DNA of 64,000 bases from Gemmobacter megaterium (GTDB lineage: Bacteria > Pseudomonadota > Alphaproteobacteria > Rhodobacterales > Rhodobacteraceae), in contig NZ_FTOT01000005.1 in assembly GCF_900156815.1 (NCBI RefSeq), forward strand, positions 186,001 through 250,000, given 5' to 3'. Below the pieces are notes generated by a model, which saw nothing but the letters and a program-made list of their open reading frames with translations, was not told where the DNA came from and made no database searches. Positions 1-8,616 of the stretch are shown here, one piece after another. Made by a program: the position numbers and the translations under genes. Numbering within the stretch: the stretch's first letter is position 1; each line of letters opens with the position of its first letter.

Positions 1-627
1 GGCGCGGAATGCCGCGATGCGGGGCGGCGTGGTCAGCGCCTTGTGGGTCACATCCAGCGGCACGACCACCAGCGGAACGCCCGCGCCAAAGACCAGCGCC
101 GCCGCTTCGGGATCGACAAAGATGTTGAACTCGGCGGCCGGGGTGATGTTGCCCACCTCAAAATAGGCCCCGCCCATCAACACGACGCGCTTGATGCGCG
201 CCGCAATGTCGGGCGCCCGTTCCAGCGCCGTGCCTATGTTGGTCAGGGGGCCGATGGGCACCAGCGTCACACTGCCGGGCGGTTCGGTGCGCAACGTTTC
301 GATCAGGAAATCCACCGCATGGCCGGGGTGCAGCGGCATGACCGGATCGGGCAGATCGGCGCCATCCAGCCCGGTCTTGCCGTGCACATGCTCTGCCGTC
401 ACCAGCGGGCGGCGCATCGGGCGATCACAGCCTGCAACAACGCGCAGATCCGGCCGCCCCGCCAGTTCGCACACCATCCGCGCATTGCGTGTGGTCAATG
501 CAAGCGGGACGTTTCCCGCCACGCAGGTGATCCCGAGAACCTCGATTTCCGGGCTGGCCAGGGCCAGCAGGATCGCAACGGCATCATCCTGCCCCGGATC
601 CGTGTCTATGATGATGCGCTCACGCAA
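1..627 (-). CDS. Nucleoside hydrolase (inosine/uridine-preferring family), 3' end outside window
   Basis: Hydrolyses the N-glycosidic bond of ribonucleosides for base and ribose salvage. The reading frame opens at a TTG codon at 627, preceded by AAAGGAGG, and stays open to base 1, giving the first 209 residues of a family that is usually about 310 long. The signature DTDPGQDDA lies at residues 8-16; these Asp residues bind the catalytic calcium. Typical nucleoside-hydrolase segments follow (a GN then P stretch near residue 40, and a TxxPxGPLTN-type stretch in the middle). It is divergent from the CAP/RTX gene across 136 bases. Exact nucleoside preference cannot be read. The TTG start is chosen because the Shine-Dalgarno site fits and the signature lies immediately behind it. 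Confidence 0.9.
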   Translation of the reverse strand, partial: MRERIIIDTDPGQDDAVAILLALASPEIEVLGITCVAGNVPLALTTRNARMVCELAGRPDLRVVAGCDRPMRRPLVTAEHVHGKTGLDGADLPDPVMPLHPGHAVDFLIETLRTEPPGSVTLVPIGPLTNIGTALERAPDIAARIKRVVLMGGAYFEVGNITPAAEFNIFVDPEAAALVFGAGVPLVVVPLDVTHKALTTPPRIAAFRA

Positions 628-763
628 TGTTGGCCTCCTTTGGGTCACGAAGCCGCGACCTAATCACGCTTTCCGCACTACTGCCACATTCTGCCCTTGT
701 CATCGCCACGTGATCGTTGCACCCGCAGAAAGAGTTGCAAATCCCTCTATCCCCAAGAGTCCC

Positions 764-2602
764 ATGGCCCTGAACGCATACGAACAGCTTTTCCTGGAAC
801 TGGTGAACCGTGCGCGGCTGGATCCGCAGGCAGAGGCGACGCGGCAAGGCGTCGATCTGAACGCGGGCCTCGCGGCAGGAACCATCAACACCTCCGCGAA
901 ACAGGCGCTTGCCCCGAATGCGCTTCTGAACAACGCCGCCACCGGCCATTCGCAATGGATGCTGGAGGCCAATCGCTTCAGCCACACCGGCGAGGGCGGC
1001 AGCAGCAGTCAGGACCGGATCAAGGATGCAGGCTACAACCTGACCGGCCTATGGCGCACCGGAGAGAATCTCGCGCTCGACGGCAACACCGCTGCGATCG
1101 ACCCTGCGGCGACCATCCTGGCGCTGCACGAGCAGTTGTTCGCCAGCGCCGACCACCGCCCCAACCTGATGGACGGGCGCTTTCGCGAAACCGGCGTCGG
1201 CAACGAGTTGGGCATCTTCACCCAGGACGGCGTGGATTTCAACGCATCGGTCATCACGCAGTTGTTCGCCACCTCTGGCAGCCAGGCCTTCATCACCGGC
1301 GTGATCTATGACGATCTGGACGGCGATCTGTTCTATGACATAGGCGAAGGGCGCGGGGGCGCCACCATTTCCGCAGGCGGCAATACCGCCACGGCCTCGG
1401 ATGCTGGCGGCTATGCCCTCGGTGTCGATCCCGGCAAGGCCGTTGCAGTCAGCTTTCGCTGGAACGGCATTCTGCGCAGTCTGACCGCAGATGCCACCGA
1501 CGGCAATGTCAAGCTGGACCTGCTGGCCAGCGGCCTGCTGATGACATCCGGCAGCGTGGTTCTGGGCAACGGCTTTACCGATGCCATGGTTCTGGGGGTC
1601 AAGGGGCTGGCGCTGACCGGCAATGGCAGTGGCAACCGGCTTACCGGCAACATCGGCAACGACACGCTGGACGGCGGCGGCGGCAGGTCTACCCTGGTCG
1701 GTGGCCTCGGGGATGACACGTATATCCTGCGCAGCGCCCAGGATGTTCTGGTCGAAACCGCCAATGGCGGAACCGACACCGTGCGCAGCCATATCGACTG
1801 GACGCTCGCCGACCACTTCGAGAATCTCGAACTGCTTGGCTCTGCCACAACCGGCACCGGCAATGCGGCAAACAACATCCTCACCGGCAACGCGCTGAAC
1901 AACACCTTGTCCGGTGGTGGCGGCAACGACACGCTGCATGGCGAAGACGGCGATGACCTGCTGGTGGGCGGGGCCGGGAATGACCGGCTGTACGGCGGTG
2001 ATGGCAATGACACGCTGCGCGGCCATGCCGACAAGGACCGCCTGTATGGCGGCGACGGCGACGACAAGCTTTATGGTGGCGTCGGCAAGGACCGGCTGTA
2101 TGGCGATGCAGGAAACGATACCCTGTATGGCGAAAAGGGCTTTGACCGGCTGTTTGGTGGCAACGGGGCGGATCTGCTGTATGGCCATGCCGGAAACGAC
2201 ACGCTGAACGGCGGCAACGGCGACGACGTGCTGTATGGCGGCAAGGGCGACGATGTTCTGTTCGGTGGCGCGCGCGACGACAAGCTGTTTGGTGGTGCCG
2301 GCAATGACACGCTGGAAGGCGGCGCCGGTTCCGACACGCTGAAAGGCGGCGACGGCGCGGATGTGTTCGTCTTTGGCCTTGGGGCAGAGCGGGACCGCAT
2401 CACCGATTTCAGCCTGGCCGAAGGGGATCGCCTTCAGATCGACCGGGCGCTCTGGGACGGGGATCTGAACGTGCGGCAGGTGCTGAACCTGTATTCCGAG
2501 GTCAAGGGCGGCAACCTGCTGCTGACCTTCGGAACGGATGTTCTGCGCATTGACGGACTTACCGACCCCCATGCGCTGATCGGCAACATCGACCTGTTCT
2601 GA
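764..2602 (+). CDS. Secreted CAP-domain protein with RTX calcium-binding repeats
   Basis: A 612-residue protein with no N-terminal signal peptide, as expected for a type I (ABC/TolC) secretion substrate. Residues about 5-170 form a CAP/SCP-like domain (family hallmarks: His in GHSQWM, the GENLA stretch, then NxxHRxNLMD and a VGxG motif). Residues about 180-260 look like a small carboxypeptidase-regulatory or SdrB-type beta sandwich (YDDLDGDLFYD). From about residue 290, and densely from 366 to 535, glycine-Asp nonapeptides of the GGxGxDxLxG type repeat many times; these form a Ca2+-loaded beta roll. The C-terminus (DVFVFG, DRITDF) is a typical RTX cap carrying the secretion signal. The ATG at 764 is chosen because the CAP domain starts right after it; the frame is open further upstream, overlapping the divergent nucleoside hydrolase gene. 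No type I secretion genes are adjacent. Substrate or target unknown. Confidence 0.88.
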   Translation: MALNAYEQLFLELVNRARLDPQAEATRQGVDLNAGLAAGTINTSAKQALAPNALLNNAATGHSQWMLEANRFSHTGEGGSSSQDRIKDAGYNLTGLWRTGENLALDGNTAAIDPAATILALHEQLFASADHRPNLMDGRFRETGVGNELGIFTQDGVDFNASVITQLFATSGSQAFITGVIYDDLDGDLFYDIGEGRGGATISAGGNTATASDAGGYALGVDPGKAVAVSFRWNGILRSLTADATDGNVKLDLLASGLLMTSGSVVLGNGFTDAMVLGVKGLALTGNGSGNRLTGNIGNDTLDGGGGRSTLVGGLGDDTYILRSAQDVLVETANGGTDTVRSHIDWTLADHFENLELLGSATTGTGNAANNILTGNALNNTLSGGGGNDTLHGEDGDDLLVGGAGNDRLYGGDGNDTLRGHADKDRLYGGDGDDKLYGGVGKDRLYGDAGNDTLYGEKGFDRLFGGNGADLLYGHAGNDTLNGGNGDDVLYGGKGDDVLFGGARDDKLFGGAGNDTLEGGAGSDTLKGGDGADVFVFGLGAERDRITDFSLAEGDRLQIDRALWDGDLNVRQVLNLYSEVKGGNLLLTFGTDVLRIDGLTDPHALIGNIDLF

Positions 2603-2618
2603 GCCGTTGCCCAGGCAG

Positions 2619-3491
2619 CTACGCGGCGGCGAACTCCTCGACCGCGTAGCCTTGCAGGAACAGCAGCGCCGTCAGATCGCCGTGGTTCACGCGAATCTCG
2701 CATTGCGCCGCGACACTGGGTTTGGCGTGCAGCGCCACGCCCAGCCCGGCCCGGTGCAACATACCCAGATCGTTCGCCCCGTCGCCAACCGCCAGCACAT
2801 CCGTCGCGGCAAGCCCCAGCCGGGCCGAGATCTCCTCCAGCGCATCGACCTTGGCCTGGCGCCCCAGAATCGGTTCCGCGACCGCGCCAGTCAGATGACC
2901 ATCGCTGGCCAGCAGGGTATTGGCGCGGTGTTCGTCAAAGCCCAGATGCGCCGAGACCGCCTGTGTAAAGGCCGTGAACCCGCCCGAAACAAGGGCCGCA
3001 TGGCCCCCGTTGACATGCATCGTCGCAATGAGCTCGCGCCCGCCCTGCGTATAGGTGATCCGCTCTTGCAGCACGCGGCCGATGACCGCCTCGGGCAACC
3101 CGCGCAACAGCGCGACACGCTCTTTCAACGCCGCCTCGAAATCCAGCTCGCCATTCATGGCTCGGGCAGTGATGGCCGCAACATGCGCGCCAACCCCGGC
3201 CAGATCGGCAAGTTCGTCGATACACTCCTGCCCGATCATGGTGCTGTCCATATCCGCAAGCAGCATCCGCTTGCGCCGGTTCTCCGCAGGCACCAGGTTC
3301 AGATCGACGCCCATGCCTTGCAGATCTTGCCACACCTGGCGGAAGTTCTCTGGCGCCGCGATCACCGGGAATTCCAGCGCCTGCCCCAGCGCCAGCCAGC
3401 GCGGCGCCCCGCCACCCCAGGCTGTGCGCAGCGATTCGGCCAGAACCGGATCCAGCCTATCGGGTTTCGAGATCAGGACGGCATACAGCAT
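2619..3491 (-). CDS. serB: Phosphoserine phosphatase
   Basis: Final step of serine biosynthesis: O-phospho-L-serine to L-serine. A 290-residue HAD-superfamily enzyme. Motif I is DMDST at residues 80-84 (nucleophile Asp80, general acid Asp82), motif II is the SGGFT stretch, and motif IV is GDGAND near 236-241, binding Mg2+. An N-terminal ACT-like region of about 75 residues precedes the catalytic domain, as in alphaproteobacterial SerB. The start ATG at 3491 is chosen to match the family length; the open frame runs further upstream without similarity. It is divergent from serC across 181 bases, so all three phosphorylated-pathway genes (serA, serB, serC) sit together. Its stop is 17 bases past the stop of the convergent CAP/RTX gene. 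Confidence 0.95.
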   Translation of the reverse strand: MLYAVLISKPDRLDPVLAESLRTAWGGGAPRWLALGQALEFPVIAAPENFRQVWQDLQGMGVDLNLVPAENRRKRMLLADMDSTMIGQECIDELADLAGVGAHVAAITARAMNGELDFEAALKERVALLRGLPEAVIGRVLQERITYTQGGRELIATMHVNGGHAALVSGGFTAFTQAVSAHLGFDEHRANTLLASDGHLTGAVAEPILGRQAKVDALEEISARLGLAATDVLAVGDGANDLGMLHRAGLGVALHAKPSVAAQCEIRVNHGDLTALLFLQGYAVEEFAAA

Positions 3492-3588
3492 GGCAAGGCT
3501 CCGGGCGGCGATCAGACGCCATATTCCACGACCTGCCCCAAAGGCCAAGCCATCGCGGCGCTTCGCGCAGGCAGAGCCACGAAATATC

Positions 3589-3617
3589 TTGCGCGACATC
3601 AGAACCGGGCGTAAGCA
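3589..3617 (+). promoter_or_regulatory. Candidate sigma-70-type promoter of serC
   Basis: TTGCGC at 3589-3594 and TAAGCA at 3612-3617 are separated by 17 bases. This would start transcription near 3624, just ahead of the two leader hairpins. Both boxes are imperfect, so this is a reading by eye. Confidence 0.35.
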
Positions 3618-3672
3618 CGGCAGCGGGACACCCTTCCCCAACGAAGGGCATATATCTGGAAGGATACCAGAC
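3618..3672 (+). promoter_or_regulatory. Structured 5' leader of serC (possible serC RNA motif)
   Basis: Two small hairpins sit immediately ahead of the serC start. The first pairs CCCTTC (3631-3636) with GAAGGG (3643-3648) around CCCAAC. The second pairs CTGG (3656-3659) with CCAG (3667-3670) and holds the Shine-Dalgarno AAGGA in its loop, so folding could gate translation. A conserved RNA called the serC motif is known upstream of serC in Rhodobacterales; position and architecture fit it, but I could not compare the consensus. Confidence 0.5.
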
Positions 3673-4827
3673 ATGGAACTGACCGCCCCGGCCGCGCGCC
3701 CGGCAAATCCGCGCTTTTCTTCGGGCCCCTGCACGAAGATCCCCGGCTTCTCCCTTGACATGTTGGCCGATGCCCCCTTGGGACGTTCGCACCGGGCGGC
3801 TGTTGGCAAGGCCAAGCTGAAAGAGGCGATCGACCTTACCCGTGAAATTCTTGGCGTGCCTGCGGACTATCGCATCGGCATCGTGCCTGCCTCGGACACT
3901 GGCGCCGTCGAAATGGCGCTGTGGTCGCTGTTGGGCGCCCGGCCCGTCGAAATGCTGGCCTGGGAATCCTTTGGCGAAGGCTGGGTCACAGACGTGGTGA
4001 AACAGCTCAAGCTGGATGCGACCGTGAAAAAGGCCCCCTATGGCGAGATCGTCGATCTGGCCACCGTCGATTTTGACAAGGACGTGGTCTTTACCTGGAA
4101 CGGCACCACCTCGGGCGTGCGCCTTCCGAATGGCGATGCGATCCCGGCCACCCGCGCGGGCCTGACCATCTGTGACGCCACCTCGGCGGCTTTCGCAATG
4201 GACCTGCCCTGGGACAAGCTGGATGTGACCACCTTCTCCTGGCAAAAGGTGCTGGGCGGCGAAGGCGGCCATGGCGTGCTGATCCTGAGCCCTCGCGCCG
4301 TCGAACGGCTGGAAAGCTACACCCCCGCCTGGCCGCTGCCCAAGATTTTCCGCCTGACGTCCAAGGGCAAAATCTCCGAAGGCATCTTCGTCGGCGAGAC
4401 GATCAACACCCCCTCGATGCTGTGCGTCGAGGATTACCTGGTCGCACTGAAATGGGCCCAGTCCATCGGCGGCCTGTCGGGCCTGATCGCGCGCAGCGAG
4501 GCGAATGCCAAGGCCATCGCCGACTTCATCGCCGACAAGGACTGGATCGCCAATCTGGCCGTGGATCCCGCGACGGCCTCCTGCACCTCGGTCTGTCTGA
4601 AATTCACTGATCCGCGCATCTCGGATGGCGCAACCTTTGCCAAAAATGTTGCAAAACGTCTGGAGAAGGAAGGCGTGGCCCTGGATGCAGGCGCTTACCG
4701 CGACGCCCCTCCCGGCCTGCGGATCTGGTGCGGTGCCACGGTGGAGACCACGGATATCCGGGCGCTGATGCCCTGGATCGCCTATGCCTTCAACGCCGAG
4801 ATCGCGGCGCAGGCGAACGCCGCCTGA
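3673..4827 (+). CDS. serC: Phosphoserine aminotransferase
   Basis: Converts 3-phosphohydroxypyruvate and glutamate to phosphoserine and 2-oxoglutarate using PLP. The 384-residue length and sequence match the longer class V aminotransferase subgroup (Methanosarcina type) that many alphaproteobacteria carry rather than the approximately 360-residue E. coli type. The PLP lysine is Lys192 in the [13 protein letters not shown] segment. The start at 3673 follows a GGAAGGA ribosome site held in a leader hairpin. It lies 99 bases ahead of serA on the same strand and is divergent from serB, forming the complete phosphorylated serine pathway. Confidence 0.95.
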   Translation: MELTAPAARPANPRFSSGPCTKIPGFSLDMLADAPLGRSHRAAVGKAKLKEAIDLTREILGVPADYRIGIVPASDTGAVEMALWSLLGARPVEMLAWESFGEGWVTDVVKQLKLDATVKKAPYGEIVDLATVDFDKDVVFTWNGTTSGVRLPNGDAIPATRAGLTICDATSAAFAMDLPWDKLDVTTFSWQKVLGGEGGHGVLILSPRAVERLESYTPAWPLPKIFRLTSKGKISEGIFVGETINTPSMLCVEDYLVALKWAQSIGGLSGLIARSEANAKAIADFIADKDWIANLAVDPATASCTSVCLKFTDPRISDGATFAKNVAKRLEKEGVALDAGAYRDAPPGLRIWCGATVETTDIRALMPWIAYAFNAEIAAQANAA

Positions 4828-4835
4828 CACCCCGC

Positions 4836-4856
4836 GCCCCGGAGCTGATCCGGGGC
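4836..4856 (+). terminator. Hairpin between serC and serA
   Basis: GCCCCGGA-type stem (4836-4843 with 4849-4856) around a 5-base loop, without a T run. A second stem, GATGCGC (4876-4882) with GCGCATC (4889-4895), follows and is trailed by TTCCT. They could attenuate or process the serC-serA transcript. Confidence 0.4.
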
Positions 4857-4926
4857 CCCTGCCCTGCTGACAGCGGATGCGCGGCGTTGCGCATCTTCCT
4901 CTCACATCCGTTTCAAGGAGCCCGCC

Positions 4927-6522
4927 ATGGCCCCCCGCGTTCTCGTTTCCGACGAACTTTCCGAAACCGCCGTCCAGATCTTCCGCGACCGTGGGGTCGA
5001 GGTCGACTACATGCCGAAACTTGGCAAGGACAAGGAAAAGCTGGCCGAGATCATCGGCAACTACGATGGCCTTGCCATCCGCTCGGCCACCAAGGTCACG
5101 GAAAAGCTGCTGGCCAATGCGACCAACCTCAAGGTGGTCGGCCGCGCCGGGATCGGCGTCGATAACGTTGATATCCCGGCTGCGTCGAAAAAAGGCGTGA
5201 TCGTGATGAACACGCCTTTCGGCAACTCGGTCACGACGGCCGAACATGCCATCGCCATGATGTTCGCTATTGCTCGTCAATTGCCCGAAGCCTCGGCCTC
5301 GACCCATGCCGGCAAGTGGGAAAAGTCCAAGTTCATGGGGGTGGAGCTGTTCAACAAGACCCTCGGCGTGATCGGTGCAGGCAACATTGGCGGCATCGTC
5401 TGCGACCGCGCGGTCGGCCTGCGGATGAAGGTCATCGCCTATGATCCCTTCCTGTCGGAAGAGCGCGCCAAGCAACTGGGCGTCACCAAGGTTGAACTGG
5501 ATGACCTGCTGGCAAAGGCCGACTTCATCACCCTGCATGTCCCGCTGACCGACAAGACCCGCAACATCCTGTCGGGTGAGAACCTTGCCAAAACCAAGAA
5601 GGGCGTGCGCATCATCAACTGCGCCCGCGGCGGCCTGATCGACGAAGCGGCGCTGAAGGATGCGCTGGACAGCGGCCATGTCGCAGGCGCCGCGCTGGAT
5701 GTGTTCGAGGTGGAACCGGCCACGGAAAACCCGCTGTTCAACCATCCGAATGTCGTCGTCACCCCGCACCTCGGCGCCTCGACCACCGAAGCGCAGGAAA
5801 ACGTCGCCCTGCAGGTGGCCGAGCAGATGTCGGACTACCTGCTGACCGGCGCCGTGCAGAACGCGCTGAACATGCCCAATGTCACCGCCGAACAGGCCGC
5901 CATCATGGGCCCCTGGATCAAGCTGGCGGGTCATCTGGGCAGCTTCATCGGCCAGATGACCGACGAGCCGATCAAGGCCATCAACATCCTGTATGATGGC
6001 CGCGTGGCGGACATGAACATCGCCGCCCTGAACCAATCGGTCATCGCCGGCGTGCTGAAGGCCGCCAACCCGGATGTGAACCTCGTCTCGGCCCCCATCG
6101 TCGCCAAGGACAAGGGGATCCAGATCTCGACCACGCGGCAGGACAAGTCGGGCGCCTTCGATGCCTATGTCAAGGTCACGATGGTGACGGACAAGCGCGA
6201 ACGCTCGGTTGCCGGCACCTGCTTCTCGGATGGCAAGCCGCGCTTCATCCAGATCAAGGGCATCAACATCGACGCAGAGGTGGGCGAACATATGCTCTAT
6301 ACCACCAATGACGATGTGCCGGGCATCATCGGCCTGCTGGGGATCACGCTGGGCGACAATGGCGTCAACATCGCCAACTTTACGCTGGGCCGGTCGTCTG
6401 TCGGGCATGACGCCATCGCCCTGTTGTACCTGGATCAGCAGATCGACCCCAAGGTGGTGGACAAGCTGACCTCGACCGGCAAGTTCAACCAGGTTCGCCC
6501 CCTGCATTTCGAAGGCGCCTGA
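4927..6522 (+). CDS. serA: D-3-phosphoglycerate dehydrogenase
   Basis: First committed step of serine synthesis: NAD-dependent oxidation of 3-phosphoglycerate to 3-phosphohydroxypyruvate. At 531 residues it is the long form with substrate domain, nucleotide domain, an intervening ASB domain and a C-terminal ACT domain (about residues 455-531). The NAD-binding loop GAGNIG is at 150-155. The catalytic triad is in place: Arg234 in CARGG, Glu263 in EVEP and His281 in PHLGAS. AAGGAG sits ahead of the ATG. The ACT domain is the usual site for serine feedback, although inhibition cannot be inferred from sequence alone. Confidence 0.97.
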   Translation: MAPRVLVSDELSETAVQIFRDRGVEVDYMPKLGKDKEKLAEIIGNYDGLAIRSATKVTEKLLANATNLKVVGRAGIGVDNVDIPAASKKGVIVMNTPFGNSVTTAEHAIAMMFAIARQLPEASASTHAGKWEKSKFMGVELFNKTLGVIGAGNIGGIVCDRAVGLRMKVIAYDPFLSEERAKQLGVTKVELDDLLAKADFITLHVPLTDKTRNILSGENLAKTKKGVRIINCARGGLIDEAALKDALDSGHVAGAALDVFEVEPATENPLFNHPNVVVTPHLGASTTEAQENVALQVAEQMSDYLLTGAVQNALNMPNVTAEQAAIMGPWIKLAGHLGSFIGQMTDEPIKAINILYDGRVADMNIAALNQSVIAGVLKAANPDVNLVSAPIVAKDKGIQISTTRQDKSGAFDAYVKVTMVTDKRERSVAGTCFSDGKPRFIQIKGINIDAEVGEHMLYTTNDDVPGIIGLLGITLGDNGVNIANFTLGRSSVGHDAIALLYLDQQIDPKVVDKLTSTGKFNQVRPLHFEGA

Positions 6523-6525
6523 GCT

Positions 6526-6544
6526 GCGGGCGGGCAGCGCCCGC
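6526..6544 (+). terminator. Hairpin after serA
   Basis: Perfect 7-base stem GCGGGCG/CGCCCGC around GGCAG, four bases past the serA stop, followed by TTGATCTG. Strong stem with a weak T tract. Confidence 0.55.
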
Positions 6545-6625
6545 TTGATCTGATCACGACATCCTGCGGGGGTCCGGGGGCGCAAGGCCCTTGGTCCCCC
6601 GGTTCCGCAAGAAAGGTCTGTTCCC

Positions 6626-7360
6626 ATGCGCGCCTATGCGATCGGCGACATTCACGGCCACCTCGACCTCTTGCAGATTGCACATGACCGCATCGCGGCG
6701 GATCGTGTGGCAACCGGCGACACGACGGCCCCGGTGATCCATATCGGCGATCTGGTGGATCGTGGCCCCGCCAGCCCCGGCGTGATCGACCACCTGATGC
6801 ATGGCATTGCGCAAGGCGCGCCCTGGGTCGTGCTCAAGGGCAACCACGACCGCATGTTCAGCCTGTGGATGCAAAGCCCGCCCGCCAGGGATCATCGGCT
6901 GCGCCCGGAATACGGCTGGCTTCATCCGCGCATCGGCGGGGCGGACACGCTGATCGCCTATGGCGTGCGCGCCGCGCTCGACCGGCCCGAGGCGCCGGTA
7001 CATGCCGAGGCCCAGGACCGGATTCCCCCGGCGCATCTGGATTTTCTGGCAAATCTGCCCGCACTGCACCGACATGGCGATCTGCTGTTTGCCCATGCCG
7101 GCATCCGGCCCGGCGTGGCCCTGGCGGACCAGACAGAGGATGACCTGGTCTGGATCCGTCACGATTTTCTGGACGATCCGCGCGATCATGGGCCATTGGT
7201 GGTCCATGGCCATACGGCTGTGGAGCGCGCCACCCATTACGGCAACCGGGTCAACATCGATTCCAGCGCCGCCTATGGCGGGCCGGTGACAGCCGTGGTG
7301 TTCGAGGGGCGCGATGCCTGGGTTCTGGGCCCCTATGGGCGCGAGCCGCTGCTGCCCTGA
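6626..7360 (+). CDS. Metallophosphoesterase (calcineurin-like, PrpA/ApaH-like)
   Basis: A 244-residue calcineurin-like phosphoesterase of the small serine/threonine protein phosphatase type. The dimetal motifs are all present: GDIHG at residues 7-11, GDLVDRG at 41-47, GNHD at 72-75, and a late HGH (VVHGHT) before the C-terminus. Such proteins act as protein phosphatases or dinucleoside polyphosphate hydrolases; the sequence does not decide between them. It follows serA by 103 bases with the serA hairpin in between, so it is probably separately transcribed or read through. The substrate is unknown. Confidence 0.88.
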   Translation: MRAYAIGDIHGHLDLLQIAHDRIAADRVATGDTTAPVIHIGDLVDRGPASPGVIDHLMHGIAQGAPWVVLKGNHDRMFSLWMQSPPARDHRLRPEYGWLHPRIGGADTLIAYGVRAALDRPEAPVHAEAQDRIPPAHLDFLANLPALHRHGDLLFAHAGIRPGVALADQTEDDLVWIRHDFLDDPRDHGPLVVHGHTAVERATHYGNRVNIDSSAAYGGPVTAVVFEGRDAWVLGPYGREPLLP

Positions 7361-7368
7361 GGAGTGGC

Positions 7369-7393
7369 GGGGGACACAGCCCCCCCCCCCCCC
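7369..7393 (+). terminator. G-run/C-run hairpin with a 14-base C tract
   Basis: GGGGG at 7369-7373 can pair with part of an uninterrupted run of 14 C at 7380-7393. It sits between convergent genes (metallophosphoesterase and Fe-alcohol dehydrogenase) and is likely a shared terminator. The homopolymer is prone to length errors in sequencing and to slippage. Confidence 0.55.
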
Positions 7394-7404
7394 GCACCAC
7401 CGTT

Positions 7405-7430
7405 CCCAGGATATTCGGGTCAGGGCGAAA
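7405..7430 (+). repeat. Dispersed 3'-end motif, copy A
   Basis: AGGATATTCGGGTCAGGGCG, 45 bases past the metallophosphoesterase stop and in its orientation. One of seven similar copies in this window. Confidence 0.6.
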
Positions 7431-7454
7431 CACCGCGGCCTGACCCACCGGCTG

Positions 7455-8615
7455 TCACATGCAGGCGCCGAACAGGGCGCGGGTATTGTCGCGCGTCATC
7501 TCGACCGGGTTGCCACCGCAGGACGGATCCTCCAGCGCCATGTCGGTCAGCATGTCCAGATCCTCTGCCCTTACACCAAGCGCGGTCAAGGTTTCCGGAA
7601 TGCCCAGCCTTGCGCGCAGATCCATCACAGCCGCGCGGAAACCATCGAATCCGCCTGCGATGCCCAGATAGGCAGCCGCCGCCTTGATCCGGTCTTCGAT
7701 GGCGGCACGGTTGAAATCCAGCACCATGGGCATGACGACCGCATTGGTCGTCCCATGGTGGGTATTGTAGACCGCGCCAATCGGATGCGACAGCGAATGG
7801 ATCGCGCCCAGCCCCTTCTGGAACGCCACCGCGCCCATGGCCGCCGCGCTCATCATATGCCCCCGCGCCATCAGGTCGTTGGGGTCGTCATAGACCTTGG
7901 GCAGGTTCTCGAACACCAGCCGCATCCCCTCCAGCGCGATGCCCTGGCTCATCGGGTGGTAATGCGGCGAGCAATAGGCTTCGAGGCAATGGGCCAACGC
8001 ATCCATGCCCGTGCCTGCGGTGATGAAGCGCGGCATCCCCACCGTCAGGGCCGGGTCGCACAGGGTGACTGCGGGCATCAGCCTGGGGTGGAAGATGATC
8101 TTTTTCTTGTGCGTGGCCGAATTGGTCAGCACGCCCGCACGCCCCACCTCGGATCCGGTGCCGGCCGTGGTGGGCACGGCGATGATCGGGGCAATGACTT
8201 CGGCATCGGCGCGGGTGTACCAGTCGTCGACATCCTCCAGATCCCAGACCGAAAGATCGGCGCGCTGGCCTGCCATCAACGCGATCATCTTGCCCAGATC
8301 CAGCGCCGAGCCACCGCCAAAGCAGATGACGCCATCATGGCCACCTGCATTGTAGACGGCGACGCCCGCCTGCATGTTCGCCTCGGTCGGGTTGGCATCG
8401 ACCTCGGAAAACACCGCGCGGCCAAGTCCGGCCGCCGCCAGAACGTCCAGCGCCTGAGCGGTGATCGGCAGGCTGGCCAGCGCCTTGTCGGTGACCAGCA
8501 GCGGCTTGCTCAGCCCTGCCGATTTCGCGTGATCCGCCAGTTCCGCGATGCGGCCGACGCCGAATTTGATGGCGGTCGGATAAGACCAGTTGCGGTTTGG
8601 AACGCCGTGCGACAT
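7455..8615 (-). CDS. Iron-containing alcohol dehydrogenase
   Basis: A 386-residue group III (Fe-ADH) NAD-dependent alcohol dehydrogenase. The NAD-binding GGGSALDLGK stretch lies near residue 98, and the metal ligands are supplied by the His-rich segments HCLEAYCSPHYH and HSLSHPIGAVYNTHHG. Its ATG is separated by one base from the stop of the upstream aldehyde dehydrogenase, so the two are translated from one message and probably act consecutively (alcohol to aldehyde to acid). It is the last gene of the island that starts near 15.2 kb. Substrate unknown; a hydroxylated amine or its gamma-glutamyl derivative is inferred from the neighbours. Confidence 0.92.
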   Translation of the reverse strand: MSHGVPNRNWSYPTAIKFGVGRIAELADHAKSAGLSKPLLVTDKALASLPITAQALDVLAAAGLGRAVFSEVDANPTEANMQAGVAVYNAGGHDGVICFGGGSALDLGKMIALMAGQRADLSVWDLEDVDDWYTRADAEVIAPIIAVPTTAGTGSEVGRAGVLTNSATHKKKIIFHPRLMPAVTLCDPALTVGMPRFITAGTGMDALAHCLEAYCSPHYHPMSQGIALEGMRLVFENLPKVYDDPNDLMARGHMMSAAAMGAVAFQKGLGAIHSLSHPIGAVYNTHHGTTNAVVMPMVLDFNRAAIEDRIKAAAAYLGIAGGFDGFRAAVMDLRARLGIPETLTALGVRAEDLDMLTDMALEDPSCGGNPVEMTRDNTRALFGACM

Positions 8616-8616
8616 G

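Noticed and set aside
1636-2370. Regular repeats that could be read as a CRISPR-like or tandem-repeat array
   Set aside because: They are in-frame coding repeats of the RTX nonapeptide with a 27-base period and degenerate sequence, not identical repeats with unique spacers.
3457-6627. 1056-codon open frame on the minus strand across serC and serA
   Set aside because: It lies fully antisense to two clearly conserved genes; such long open shadows are normal in GC-rich DNA, and its translation shows low-complexity His/Gly/Arg composition without family resemblance.
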